In this document: piece after piece, positions 9,716 through 18,212 of the stretch
Layout: each line of letters starts with the position of its first letter
Numbering within the stretch: position 1 is the stretch's first letter
Origin: Sphingobacterium chuzhouense
GTDB taxonomy: Bacteria > Bacteroidota > Bacteroidia > Sphingobacteriales > Sphingobacteriaceae
Assembly: GCF_014692525.1 (NCBI RefSeq)
Contig: NZ_JACNYL010000004.1
Location: 280,205-344,204 of the forward strand
Reading direction: 5' to 3'
DNA: 64,000 bases
Made by a program: the position numbers and the translations under genes
The notes under the pieces: generated by a model
What the model was told of the DNA's origin: nothing
Databases searched by the model: none
What the model saw: the letters and a program-made list of their open reading frames with translations, nothing else

Positions 9716-9931
9716 ATGGGTGTGTTAAAAATAACAACGGAAGATTGGGAAATCCTAAAGATAAAATTGAGTAGAAAATATAATAGTCTAACAAGTGAAG
9801 ATTTAGCTTATAGGACAGGGGACGAGGACGCGTTGGTGACGCGCCTCGCAAAGAGACTTCGACGCGATAAGGAGTATATTACATTTACGTTGGCAAAAGA
9901 ACTGTCAAACTTGGAATCAAATCGTCTATAA
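9716..9931 (+). CDS. CsbD-like small helical protein
   Basis: 71 residues. The pattern W-x2-LK-x-KLSRKY-x2-LTSEDLAYRTGDEDALVTRLAKRL follows the layout of CsbD-type stress proteins (a Trp near the start, IK-x-KL, a LT-x2-DL segment, then Y-x2-G-x-ED-x-L-x2-RL). CsbD proteins are small helical proteins induced by general stress in Bacillus; their molecular role is unknown. The gene starts an apparent operon, with the CsaA-like gene starting 2 bp after its stop. The assignment rests on pattern only and the similarity is distant. Confidence 0.6.
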   Translation: MGVLKITTEDWEILKIKLSRKYNSLTSEDLAYRTGDEDALVTRLAKRLRRDKEYITFTLAKELSNLESNRL

Positions 9932-9933
9932 GA

Positions 9934-10272
9934 ATGGCAGACTTAATTACTTGGGACGATTTTGAAAAAGTAGATTTGCGTGCTGGAACTATATTGGAAG
10001 CGGTGGATTTTCCGAAGGCGCGTAAGCCTGCCTATCAATTGCGTATCGATTTTGGTGAATTAGGCATATTGAAATCTAGTGCGCAGATTACCAAGCATTA
10101 TAAAAAAGAGGATTTAGTTGGTCGGCAAATTATCGCAGTCGTTAATTTTCCAAAGAAGCAAATTGCAGACTTTATGTCGGAGTGTTTGGTTACTGGATTC
10201 CCAGACGAGAATGGCGATATCGTGTTGAGCTCGATAGAAAGACATGTGCCAAATGGTACAAAATTAATATAG
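9934..10272 (+). CDS. csaA: CsaA-like tRNA-binding protein
   Basis: 112 residues: a single OB-fold of the tRNA-binding family. Family hallmarks are the start WDDFEKVDLRAGTI, the segment KPAYQLRIDFGELGILKSSAQI, and the C-terminal part with QIIAVVNFPKKQIADFMSECLVTG. CsaA proteins form dimers that bind tRNA and were described as export-related chaperones; the family is related to the C-terminal domain of methionyl-tRNA synthetase. The gene begins 2 bp after the CsbD-like gene and 10 bp before tadA, so the three are likely cotranscribed. The family call is firm; the physiological role is not. Confidence 0.9.
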   Translation: MADLITWDDFEKVDLRAGTILEAVDFPKARKPAYQLRIDFGELGILKSSAQITKHYKKEDLVGRQIIAVVNFPKKQIADFMSECLVTGFPDENGDIVLSSIERHVPNGTKLI

Positions 10273-10282
10273 AAAGCAATAA

Positions 10283-10753
10283 ATGAAAGTATATAATTTT
10301 GAGCCAACGGAATTCGATCCTGTAACAACGGATGAAGCCTACATGCGGGAAGCGTTGAAGCTAGCACAGAAGGCTTTTGAAGAAGATGAAATTCCTATTG
10401 GAGCAATAATTGTCAGTCAGGGTAAGATTATTGGAAAAGGATATAACCTTACCGAACGATTGAACGATGTGACAGCCCATGCAGAAATGCAAGCATTTAC
10501 AGCAGCTTCAAATTATATGGGAGGGAAATATTTAAAAGATTGCACCTTATATGTTACCGTAGAACCCTGTGTAATGTGTGCAGGAGCATCTTATTGGACA
10601 CAAATAGCCAAAGTGGTGTATGGCGCCACGGACGAAAAACGAGGTGCTTCCCGACATGGTAATCTTTATCATCCTAAAACTGAGGTGACCTCCGGTGTGC
10701 TGGCTGGGGAATGTACTGACTTGATAAAATCATTTTTTCGTAATAAAAGATAA
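10283..10753 (+). CDS. tadA: tRNA adenosine-34 deaminase / nucleoside deaminase
   Basis: 156 residues of the cytidine deaminase-like fold. The zinc and proton-shuttle residues are in TAHAEMQAF (His and Glu) and EPCVMCAGA (two Cys of PCxxC). TadA makes inosine at the wobble position of tRNA-Arg(ACG). The motif context and length fit TadA better than guanine or cytosine deaminases, though related nucleoside deaminases share these motifs. It is the third gene of the CsbD-like, csaA, tadA run. The start at 10283 leaves a ~20-residue N-terminal extension before the core domain, common in Bacteroidota. Confidence 0.88.
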   Translation: MKVYNFEPTEFDPVTTDEAYMREALKLAQKAFEEDEIPIGAIIVSQGKIIGKGYNLTERLNDVTAHAEMQAFTAASNYMGGKYLKDCTLYVTVEPCVMCAGASYWTQIAKVVYGATDEKRGASRHGNLYHPKTEVTSGVLAGECTDLIKSFFRNKR

Positions 10754-10850
10754 AGAAAACGAGATTTTGGTCGTTAAATAAAACCTAAGCCAATTTGAAA
10801 TTGTTATATTCGTGTTCTTAATTAATAATAATCAAAAAAACAGAAATATT

Positions 10851-11459
10851 ATGGCATTTGAATTAGAAGCTTTACCATACGCTAGCAATGCGTTGGAACC
10901 GCACATTGACAAAGAAACCATGGAAATCCACCATGACCGTCACCACCAAGCTTATGTAGACAATTTGAACAAAGCGATTGCAGGGACAGATGCTGAAAAT
11001 TTATCCTTAGAAGAAATCAACAAAAACATCTCTAAATATCCTGCCGCTGTCCGTAATAATGGTGGTGGACATTTTAACCATAAGCTTTTTTGGACTGTTT
11101 TGAGTTCAAATGGCGGCGGTGAACCTACAGGTGAATTAGCAGAAGCTATTAACAAAACCTTTGGCTCATTTTCGGAATTAAAAACACAACTGCAGAATGC
11201 AGGCGCTACCCGTTTTGGTTCAGGATGGGCTTGGTTAATTGTAAAATCAGATGGACAGCTTGGTGTGACATCCACACCAAATCAAGACAATCCACTAATG
11301 GATGTAGCAGAGGTACAGGGTACACCTATTTTAGGTATTGATGTATGGGAACATGCATACTATTTGAAATTTCAGAATAAACGTCCTGCGTATCTTGAGG
11401 CAATTTTCAACGTTATCGATTGGAATGCCGTTGCAAAGCGTTATGAAGAAGCGAAGTAA
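10851..11459 (+). CDS. sodA: Superoxide dismutase, Mn type
   Basis: 202 residues from ATG 10851; an upstream in-frame GTG at 10812 would add 13 unlikely residues. Metal ligands are visible at His27 (MEIHHD), His77 (GGHFNHKLFW), Asp164 and His168 (GIDVWEHAYY). The GGHFNH form and the Gln at 145 (STPNQDNP) are the second-sphere arrangement of Mn enzymes, whereas Fe enzymes carry the Gln earlier, in a QVWNH context. A cambialistic enzyme remains possible. There is no signal peptide, so it is cytoplasmic. It converts superoxide to peroxide and oxygen. It is a single gene, convergent with recA, with a shared terminator between. Confidence 0.95.
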   Translation: MAFELEALPYASNALEPHIDKETMEIHHDRHHQAYVDNLNKAIAGTDAENLSLEEINKNISKYPAAVRNNGGGHFNHKLFWTVLSSNGGGEPTGELAEAINKTFGSFSELKTQLQNAGATRFGSGWAWLIVKSDGQLGVTSTPNQDNPLMDVAEVQGTPILGIDVWEHAYYLKFQNKRPAYLEAIFNVIDWNAVAKRYEEAK

Positions 11460-11476
11460 TGAACAAAATAAAAAAA

Positions 11477-11506
11477 GCCTGGGCGATTTGTCCCAGGCTT
11501 TTTTTT
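11477..11506. terminator. Bidirectional terminator between sodA and recA
   Basis: Stem GCCTGGG (11477-11483), 8-nt loop, CCCAGGC (11492-11498), flanked by A-rich sequence on the left and a T-run on the right, so it can work for both convergent genes. Confidence 0.92.
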
Positions 11507-12530
11507 ATTCTTCTATTCCGGCTGCGTGTTCATCAAGATCACTACCACTGACTTCCGCTCTTATTTTAGCTTCGAGCTCATCACTTAAATCAGGGTTGTC
11601 CAGTAATAAGTTTTTTACAGCATCGCGTCCTTGCCCTAATTTCGTGTCGCCATAGCTAAACCAAGAGCCAGACTTTTTGATAATGCCGTATTCTACACCC
11701 AGGTCAATGATTTCACCCACTTTGGAAATTCCTTCACCAAACATAATGTCGAATTCTGCCAAACGGAATGGTGGCGCTACTTTATTTTTTACAATTTTTA
11801 CTTTAACACGGTTACCCGCTACTTCGTCACTGTCTTTAATTTGGGAAGTCCTGCGAATATCTAAACGGACGGAAGCATAGAATTTTAGTGCATTTCCACC
11901 GGTGGTTGTTTCCGGGTTTCCGAACATAACGCCAATTTTCTCCCGCAATTGGTTAATAAAGATACAGCAACAGTTGGTTTTAGAGATTGTTCCAGTTAAT
12001 TTCCGTAAGGCCTGTGACATCAAACGCGCTTGAAGCCCCATTTTGGAGTCGCCCATTTCCCCTTCGATTTCTCCTTTAGGTACCAACGCCGCGACAGAGT
12101 CGATGACGATGACGTCAATAGCACCGGAGCGAATAAGATTGTCGGCAATTTCCAACGCTTGCTCGCCATTGTCGGGTTGGGAAATAAGTAGATTTTCGAC
12201 GTCTACCCCTAGCTTTTGCGCGTAGTATTTGTCAAAAGCGTGCTCCGCATCGATGATAGCCGCTATTCCTCCTTTTTTCTGTGCTTCAGCAACGATATGG
12301 GTTGCAAGGGTCGTTTTACCAGACGATTCCGGGCCATAAATTTCGATGATACGTCCTTTAGGTACGCCTCCAATGCCTAGTGCTATATCCAAACCGAGAG
12401 ATCCAGTAGAAATAGCCTCGATAGGCTCTACCGCTGAGTCTCCTAATTTCATAATCGTACCTTTACCGTATGATTTTTCTAATTTATCTAAAGTTAGCTG
12501 TAAAGCTTTTAATTTGTCTGCGTTACTCAT
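11505..12530 (-). CDS. recA: Recombinase A
   Basis: 341 residues. The N-terminal KSYGKGTIMKLGD precedes the ATPase core with Walker A GPESSGKTT, the Walker B region IDVIVIDSVAALVP, the loop-1 area GEMGDSKMGLQARLMSQ and loop 2 near the family-typical MFGNPETTTGGNALKFYASVR. The acidic C-terminal tail is present. RecA forms filaments on ssDNA for recombination and repair. It is a single gene with a good promoter (12550-12579) and a shared terminator. No LexA-type palindrome was recognised at the promoter. Length and motifs are canonical. Confidence 0.99.
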   Translation of the reverse strand: MSNADKLKALQLTLDKLEKSYGKGTIMKLGDSAVEPIEAISTGSLGLDIALGIGGVPKGRIIEIYGPESSGKTTLATHIVAEAQKKGGIAAIIDAEHAFDKYYAQKLGVDVENLLISQPDNGEQALEIADNLIRSGAIDVIVIDSVAALVPKGEIEGEMGDSKMGLQARLMSQALRKLTGTISKTNCCCIFINQLREKIGVMFGNPETTTGGNALKFYASVRLDIRRTSQIKDSDEVAGNRVKVKIVKNKVAPPFRLAEFDIMFGEGISKVGEIIDLGVEYGIIKKSGSWFSYGDTKLGQGRDAVKNLLLDNPDLSDELEAKIRAEVSGSDLDEHAAGIEE

Positions 12531-12549
12531 TTTTTTAGTATTATCTAGT

Positions 12550-12579
12550 CAAAAGTAAGTTTAAAATGTGAAAATTCAA
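12550..12579 (-). promoter_or_regulatory. recA promoter
   Basis: Minus-strand TACTTTTG (12550-12557) fits the -7 TAnnTTTG box and TTG (12577-12579) lies 19 bp upstream, the ideal Bacteroidota spacing. The recA start follows after 19 bp. Confidence 0.75.
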
Positions 12580-12603
12580 AATAATTTCGCTAATATTTTT
12601 AGT

Positions 12604-13275
12604 TTAATTATTGATCTTTGCTGTGACGTTTGTATAATGTGTTTCAAAATACTTGCAAAAGTATGTGATAGGGCATTCCTCGCATTTTGGACGCCTTGCC
12701 ACACAAATATACCGGCCGTGGAGGATAAGCCAATGATGTGCGATAGCAATTGTATCCTTTGGAAGATATTTAACCAATTGTTTTTCTACAGCCAGGGGTG
12801 TTGTGGCACGACTTGTCAGTCCCAAACGATTGCTCACACGAAAAACATGTGTGTCTACTGCCATTGCCGGGTTATTATATACTACGGAAGATATGACATT
12901 GGCGGTTTTTCTTCCTACGCCAGGCAATTTGATAAGATCTTCCACTTTTTCTGGTACGTCGCCATGAAACTCTTCCATTAATTTTTTAGCCATCCCAACG
13001 AGGTGTTTCGCCTTGTTGTTGGGGTAACTAACTGAGCGGATATACGTAAATACTTCATCCGGTGTGCTAGCAGCTAATGATGGGGCGTCCGGAAAACGTT
13101 CGAAGAGAGCAGGAGTCACCTGATTGATGCGCTTATCCGTGCACTGCGCGGATAAAATGACGGCAACCAGAAGTTCATAAGGATTGCTATAATTTAATTC
13201 CGTTTGTGCGTCAGGGCTGTGTGTCGAAAAATACTTCACAAATTCTTGATACCGTTCTTTCTTTAGCATGAACAA
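12604..13275 (-). CDS. nth: Endonuclease III (DNA glycosylase / AP lyase)
   Basis: 223 residues. The helix-hairpin-helix segment LPGVGRKTANVI is followed by the catalytic Asp in AVDTHVFR. The catalytic Lys lies in the helix region SAQCTDKRIN. The C-terminal [4Fe-4S] ligands have the canonical C-x6-C-x2-C-x5-C spacing (CVARRPKCEECPITYFC). The enzyme removes oxidised pyrimidines in base excision repair. ATG at 13275 or 13269 are both possible starts. It is a single gene between recA and a small hypothetical gene, with its own 3' end 74 bp past the recA start. A normal member of the family. Confidence 0.97.
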   Translation of the reverse strand: MFMLKKERYQEFVKYFSTHSPDAQTELNYSNPYELLVAVILSAQCTDKRINQVTPALFERFPDAPSLAASTPDEVFTYIRSVSYPNNKAKHLVGMAKKLMEEFHGDVPEKVEDLIKLPGVGRKTANVISSVVYNNPAMAVDTHVFRVSNRLGLTSRATTPLAVEKQLVKYLPKDTIAIAHHWLILHGRYICVARRPKCEECPITYFCKYFETHYTNVTAKINN

Positions 13276-13333
13276 AGATATTCAAAATGCTGCAAATTTT
13301 TGAAAGGTATTGTAAGGTGCTATCAATAAAAAA

Positions 13334-13362
13334 CAAAGTCTCTAATAAATTTAGAGACTTTG
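13334..13362 (-). terminator. Terminator after the 62-residue gene
   Basis: A perfect 12-bp stem CAAAGTCTCTAA with a 5-nt loop, followed on the minus strand by TTTTTT, just 5 bp after the stop codon of the small gene at 13368. This supports that small gene being expressed. Confidence 0.88.
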
Positions 13363-13367
13363 CCATT

Positions 13368-13556
13368 TTACTTTCTTAAGCTACGGGAATAGTTCAATAT
13401 ATTCTCGATGATTTTGGGGCTTGGGTCTTTTGCCAATTCTTTTAAATTGGATTTTAGATTTTGTTCAAATATTTCATTAACTACCTCTATCTCGACCATG
13501 CTCTCCCTTTCCTCGCTTAATTCAGTAACATGTTCCTTTGTAAAGAATTCTACCAT
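13368..13556 (-). CDS. Small acidic hypothetical protein
   Basis: 62 residues with many Glu and Lys (EEREsMVEIEVVNEIFEQNLK), apparently all helical, no membrane segment and no motif I recognise. I believe it is real because a strong terminator sits 5 bp past its stop and the reading frame fills the gap between nth and the subtilase gene. The AT-rich upstream region (13557-13620) may hold its promoter. The tail NYSRSLRK resembles short helical regulators but this is not evidence of function. Confidence 0.55.
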   Translation of the reverse strand: MVEFFTKEHVTELSEERESMVEIEVVNEIFEQNLKSNLKELAKDPSPKIIENILNYSRSLRK

Positions 13557-13627
13557 AAGCGTTTTGTTTATTAAGTACTTATTAAACGCAAGATAGAAAT
13601 TTATAGTATATAAAATTTAACATTTTT

Positions 13628-15253
13628 TCACTTTTTTTCTCGAATATGTCTATCCGCCTCTTCAATAGCTGCTTTTGCATTCACAATTCCGCCAGACACA
13701 CTAATTTCATCCAGGTAAACTTTCTTGGTAGATCCGTCTACTTTTATCCTTACCTTTTCATCTACCTTTGTTACAGATTTCAAGATGATGTCTTTCACCT
13801 CCCTGGCCGTAAGTTTAGGATAGTAAGAACGCAATACTGCCGCTAATCCGGATACCACCGGAGCGGCCATACTTGTTCCATCCTGTTCTTTATATGTAGA
13901 TTCCGGCATAGTGGAATTAATTTTGACACCGGGTGCAAAGACATCCACCGAACGGTATCCAAAATTGGAGAATTCAGCCAACAAATCACCATCGAGCCCC
14001 GACGACGTAGCACCCACTGTAATCCAGTTGGAAGCTTCGCCCAATACAGCATCGAGGCTATCGGTATAATACTTCATCGGATAGTTTTTGACGACGTCAA
14101 TATCTTTGCCATCATTGCCCGCCGCATGCACAAGGAGCACATCTTTTTCCTCTGCATATTTTATAGCCTCATCAACCGTTTTTTTATTAAATACATATCC
14201 CTTTCCGAAACTCATGTTAATTACTTTCGCACCATTGTCTACCGCATAACGTATGCCGTTTGCGACATCTTTATCACGTTCATCCCCATCTGGAACCATG
14301 CGCACGCCCATAATCTGTACGTTATCCGCTACACCGTCAATTCCAATTCCGTTATGGCGTTTAGCGCCGATAATACCCGCCACGTGCGTGCCGTGATCAG
14401 CGTCAGGGCCTTTAATATCGGCATTTCCGTAGAAACGCTCATCTGCATCTTCATAGTTGTCGCCAACAACATGCCGTGAATCGTAGTTTTTATTTAGATG
14501 ATAGTCCACCTGAGCACGAAAGTATTTCACACCTTCCTCCAGTTCCTTGTAAAAGTCTTCAAAGCTCTTTTCATCGCTAAGTTCTCGTTTTGTCATACGG
14601 ATCGCCATCTTCTGACGGTCAGTGTTAGGCTTGTAGGCATCAAGGTCAGCTTTTGTTATCTCCTTAATGTCTTTGCCTATTTTTTTGATGGCAATATCAA
14701 TTTCTTCCTTTAACCTACCGTAGTTAAGATTTCCGAAATTTGCCTGATCGAGTTTGCTTGTATATTCGCTTATCATCTTTTGGTATGCCACGAACTCCCG
14801 GCGTTCAGCTTCGCTAAGTGGGGTGGAGGGTAATACAGATATATATTTCGGCTCGTAAATGCGAATCAAACGAGTGATTTCCAGATTATCGTATTGTACG
14901 TTTTCACCATTTGCATTCCCTATAAAGTTCCATCCATGTATATCGTCAATATAGCCGTTTCCATCATCATCTTGACCATTTCCAGTAGTTTCTTTGGAGT
15001 TTGTCCATATGACGTCTTTCAAATCTTCGTGCTTATAGTCTATACCGCCATCTAACACACCCACGACGGTAGGAGTTGATTCTCTGCCTGTTAAAAGCTC
15101 GTATGCTTTTTCGGTACTTATTCCGCGTACACCGTCTGTTTCATAATCAAGATTGTACCAATTAGGTGGATTGGTGGCTTTTGATTGGGCGTTTCCCCAT
15201 AGCGGAAGTATGCTGATACCTAATAGAGCAACAAGTTTCAATGTTCTAGTCAT
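13628..15253 (-). CDS. Secreted S8 family serine peptidase (subtilase)
   Basis: 541 residues from ATG 15253, which begins a clear signal peptide (MTRTLKLVALLGISILPLWGNAQ); an upstream in-frame ATG at 15325 would bury it. The catalytic triad is visible: Asp68 (GVLDGGID), His287 (DHGTHVAG) and Ser461 (GTSMAAPVVSG), with oxyanion Asn380 (AAGNDG). Between Asp and His there are about 219 residues, far more than the ~40 of minimal subtilases; the insert includes Lys/Glu-rich helices. No C-terminal sorting domain is seen. It is exported to the periplasm or beyond, probably as a housekeeping or nutrient-scavenging protease. A -7 box TATATTTG lies at 15276-15283 without a clear -33. Confidence 0.93.
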   Translation of the reverse strand: MTRTLKLVALLGISILPLWGNAQSKATNPPNWYNLDYETDGVRGISTEKAYELLTGRESTPTVVGVLDGGIDYKHEDLKDVIWTNSKETTGNGQDDDGNGYIDDIHGWNFIGNANGENVQYDNLEITRLIRIYEPKYISVLPSTPLSEAERREFVAYQKMISEYTSKLDQANFGNLNYGRLKEEIDIAIKKIGKDIKEITKADLDAYKPNTDRQKMAIRMTKRELSDEKSFEDFYKELEEGVKYFRAQVDYHLNKNYDSRHVVGDNYEDADERFYGNADIKGPDADHGTHVAGIIGAKRHNGIGIDGVADNVQIMGVRMVPDGDERDKDVANGIRYAVDNGAKVINMSFGKGYVFNKKTVDEAIKYAEEKDVLLVHAAGNDGKDIDVVKNYPMKYYTDSLDAVLGEASNWITVGATSSGLDGDLLAEFSNFGYRSVDVFAPGVKINSTMPESTYKEQDGTSMAAPVVSGLAAVLRSYYPKLTAREVKDIILKSVTKVDEKVRIKVDGSTKKVYLDEISVSGGIVNAKAAIEEADRHIREKK

Positions 15254-15366
15254 ATATTTTTGTTTCGTCAAGAGACAAATATAAGGTAACTCCGGTGTTG
15301 ATGTTGTTAAAAAAACATAAATCACTATTCTTTTTACATTAACTTTATCACCAAAACTAGCTTACG

Positions 15367-17517
15367 ATGCATAAAAACTGGAACTATATGATTATTATTG
15401 GGGCTATGGCAATATCCTGTTCTGATAACACGACAAAAAATACGGCGACTTGGCCGGAGGTTACTCCCCCTGTGGCAGAGAAAAAAGTACATGAGCGTAC
15501 CATCCATGGTGACACGGTAGCGGACAATTACTATTGGATGAACGACTATTTTAAGAAAGGTCCGGATTCCGCAGAAGTTATCGCTTATTTAGAAGCAGAA
15601 AATAACTATACGGCAGCGATGATGAAAGATACCGAACCGCTGCAAGAGAAACTGTTTCACGAAATGAAAGGACGGATAAAGGAGAAAGATGAGTCCGTTC
15701 CCTATTTTAAAAACGGATACTATTATTACAGCCGTACAGAAGAAGGTAAGCAATATTATAAATTCTGTCGAAAGAAAGGAAGTCTGGATGCTCCTGAGGA
15801 GATATTGCTCGACGTGGATGACATGGCCGAAGGGTATGCCTATTATGCTGCGGGTGGCTTTTCGGTAAGCCCGGACAATAAGTTGCTTTCCTTTGGAGTG
15901 GATACCGTATCGAGAAGAGAATATACGATTTATGTGAAGAACCTCGAAACAGGTGCATTATTAGCGGACAAGATTGATCGTACAACGGGGGGCGCTACGT
16001 GGGCGAATGATAATAAAACGTTATTCTACACCGCCAAAAATCCGGTTACTTTGCTGAGTGAGAAAATCCGTCGGTATACGTTGGGTTCGGGATCTGCTGG
16101 CGATGTCGTCGTATATGAAGAGAAAGACAATACGAATTATATCGGTGTAGGAAAATCAAAAAACGGAAAACATATCATGATCTATTCGGGTGGAACACTA
16201 TCGTCCGAAGTTCGCGTATTGAATGCTGATCAACCAAATAGTACCTTTGAGGTGTTCCAACCTCGGATGAAAGAGGTGTTGTATTCCGTTACAGCGTTGG
16301 CAGACAAGTTCTTGATCTTAACCAATGACGGAGCAAAAAACTTCAAGGTGATGGAATGCCCGTTGGATAAGACGACCAAAGAATATTGGAAAGAATTTAT
16401 CCCTCACCGAGATGATGTGCTCGTTTCGGATGTTGATGAATTTAAAGATTATATCGTCATTTCAGAGCGCAAGAACGGCTTGACACAAATGGCGATACGA
16501 TCATTGAAAGACGGAACGCAACATTACCTGGATTTTGGAGAGACAGCTTATACCGTGTATCCAAGTACGAACGTCGAATATGATACCGATATGGTACGTT
16601 ACGGTTATACTTCGCTCGTAACCCCATCTTCGACATATGACTACAACATGAATACCAAAGAGAGAACCCTGAAGAAGCAGCAAGAGGTTGTTGGCGGATA
16701 TGATCCGGAGAAGTATGTAACAGAACGTTTATTTGCCACAGCAGCTGATGGTACACGGATTCCTATCTCGTTGGTCTACAAAAAAGGTTTCTCTAAAAAC
16801 GGGAAATCACCCTTGCTGCTCTACGGATACGGTTCCTATGGTATGTGTATGGACCCTACCTTTAATTCGTCGAGGTTGAGCCTTTTGGACCGAGGTTTTG
16901 CTTATGCTATTGCACATATCCGTGGTGGAGAAGAGATGGGGCGGCAGTGGTATGAGGATGGTAAAATGATGAACAAGAAAAATACGTTCACTGATTTTAT
17001 CGATTGTGCCAAATATCTGATTTCGGAAAAATTGACCAGTTCCGACAATCTGTATGCGCAAGGGGGTAGCGCCGGCGGTTTGCTCATGGGAGCCGTTATT
17101 AATATAGCTCCTGAGTTATGGAACGGTATCATTGCGCAGGTTCCTTTTGTGGATGTAGTCAATACCATGTTGGACGATACTATTCCGTTGACTACAAATG
17201 AATATGATGAATGGGGAAATCCGAATGATAAAACAGCGTATGCCTATATGAAATCGTACTCACCATATGAAAACATTGAAGCAAAAGAGTATCCAAACCT
17301 ATTGGTTACCACTGGGCTTCATGATAGCCAAGTGCAGTACTTCGAACCTGCAAAATGGGTAGCAAAGTTGCGTGAAATAAAGAAAGGCAAGCAGGTCGTC
17401 TTGTTTAAAACAGATATGGAGTATGGGCATGGTGGAGCTTCTGGTCGGTTTGATTATCTGAAGGATGTTGCGCTGAACTATGCTTTTCTATTTAAATTGG
17501 AGGGGATTAGGGAGTAG
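15367..17517 (+). CDS. Lipoprotein S9 family oligopeptidase (oligopeptidase B / prolyl oligopeptidase type)
   Basis: 716 residues. The N-terminus is a lipoprotein signal with lipobox Cys at about 18 (AMAISC), so the enzyme is membrane-anchored on the outside of the inner membrane or exported to the outer membrane. Residues ~70-430 look like the seven-bladed propeller and the C-terminal part is the alpha/beta hydrolase. The triad is Ser568 (GGSAGG), Asp653 (GLHDSQV) and His688 (YGHGGASG). GYGSYG lies ahead of it as in oligopeptidase B. It should cut small peptides after basic or proline residues; exact specificity is not readable. Its end overlaps the convergent 86-residue gene by 11 bp. Confidence 0.93.
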   Translation: MHKNWNYMIIIGAMAISCSDNTTKNTATWPEVTPPVAEKKVHERTIHGDTVADNYYWMNDYFKKGPDSAEVIAYLEAENNYTAAMMKDTEPLQEKLFHEMKGRIKEKDESVPYFKNGYYYYSRTEEGKQYYKFCRKKGSLDAPEEILLDVDDMAEGYAYYAAGGFSVSPDNKLLSFGVDTVSRREYTIYVKNLETGALLADKIDRTTGGATWANDNKTLFYTAKNPVTLLSEKIRRYTLGSGSAGDVVVYEEKDNTNYIGVGKSKNGKHIMIYSGGTLSSEVRVLNADQPNSTFEVFQPRMKEVLYSVTALADKFLILTNDGAKNFKVMECPLDKTTKEYWKEFIPHRDDVLVSDVDEFKDYIVISERKNGLTQMAIRSLKDGTQHYLDFGETAYTVYPSTNVEYDTDMVRYGYTSLVTPSSTYDYNMNTKERTLKKQQEVVGGYDPEKYVTERLFATAADGTRIPISLVYKKGFSKNGKSPLLLYGYGSYGMCMDPTFNSSRLSLLDRGFAYAIAHIRGGEEMGRQWYEDGKMMNKKNTFTDFIDCAKYLISEKLTSSDNLYAQGGSAGGLLMGAVINIAPELWNGIIAQVPFVDVVNTMLDDTIPLTTNEYDEWGNPNDKTAYAYMKSYSPYENIEAKEYPNLLVTTGLHDSQVQYFEPAKWVAKLREIKKGKQVVLFKTDMEYGHGGASGRFDYLKDVALNYAFLFKLEGIRE

Positions 17518-17767
17518 TATTCTCCCTTTCAATCTCTCGTGCATCAATCTGATGCTGCTTGTAATTTTCAATAGCCACCTTGCTGGCCTTTTGGGATACG
17601 ATAATACCCACTATAGCGATAATAGTCACGATAGCCAGTCCCCACGCGTACTTCTTTTTGTCCTGTTTGACTAACCAATACATCAGGAAGATATAGGGAA
17701 TCGCGAAAAAGATATAGAATATAATACTTGGACCAACCATCTTTTGGAGAATTTTAAACCGATACAA
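17507..17767 (-). CDS. Small two-helix membrane protein
   Basis: 86 residues as drawn; a second ATG at 17740 (MVGPSIIFYIFF) is probably the real start and gives 77 residues. Two hydrophobic helices (IIFYIFFAIPYIFLMYWL and WGLAIVTIIAIVGIIV) flank a Lys-rich loop, followed by a charged cytoplasmic tail. There is no known motif. It is convergent with the S9 peptidase gene and overlaps its last 11 bp. Expression is unproven, but the amphipathic layout and hydrophobic segments argue for a real gene. Confidence 0.6.
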   Translation of the reverse strand: MYRFKILQKMVGPSIIFYIFFAIPYIFLMYWLVKQDKKKYAWGLAIVTIIAIVGIIVSQKASKVAIENYKQHQIDAREIERENTTP

Positions 17768-18212
17768 AAGTACCTAAATAAATAGAGATATTAAAGTCGG
17801 GCAGTTTCTTTTAAACCTTTCATCAAAAAGACTGTCTAATTAAAAGATTGACGGGAAGATAGTACCAAAAATATTTTTTTAATAAAAAAACTACGGAGCT
17901 ATTGCGTAAAAGAAAAAAATAATTTTTTACTTTTGTATTCGTTAATAGTCATAGATATACAAATGAACAGCTTGGAAATACATACATTTATTTCAGCACA
18001 GCTTCCGAAGAAGTTTGTGAGGGATGTGTTGTATGTTTTGAAGGGCTTCAACTCTCCTACATTGCGATTCCGACGACCTATTCTGCCTCGAGCTTGATTT
18101 GGAGGCAGGCTACTCCATTATGGGTAATCACGCGGCTCGGTGATTTCTCAGCGGTTAATTAATAGAATTTATTGGAGCACATTACGTGTAATTATTTAGG
18201 TCGACATCTTCG
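17768..18212 (+). promoter_or_regulatory. Long leader of the arginine gene block
   Basis: A 445-bp gap before the GNAT gene. A -7 box TACTTTTG lies at 17928-17935, with a possible -33 TTG at 17902 (23 bp spacing). Transcription would start near 17942 and give a leader of about 270 nt. The leader holds a 44-codon ORF (17963-18097) and inverted repeats: CTGCCTC (18083-18089) with GAGGCAG (18102-18108), an overlapping alternative TGGAG (18100-18104) with CTCCA (18113-18117), and AATCAC (18126-18131) with GTGATT (18140-18145). The first two stems exclude each other. There is no strong T-run. 17768-17920 is AT-rich and I see nothing else in it. Confidence 0.4.
17963..18097 (+). CDS. Candidate 44-codon leader peptide rich in C-terminal arginine
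   Basis: ATG to TGA, 44 codons. The last twelve residues before the final Ala include four arginines (LRFRRPILPRA), all written with CGA codons, next to the first base-paired stem of the leader. It begins ~28 bp after a -7 promoter box and ends 116 bp before the GNAT gene of the arginine block. Leader-peptide attenuation is known for amino acid operons, and a trp leader has been described in Bacteroidota. An arginine leader here is my inference; the ORF may also be chance or a gene remnant. Confidence 0.3.
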   Translation: MNSLEIHTFISAQLPKKFVRDVLYVLKGFNSPTLRFRRPILPRA

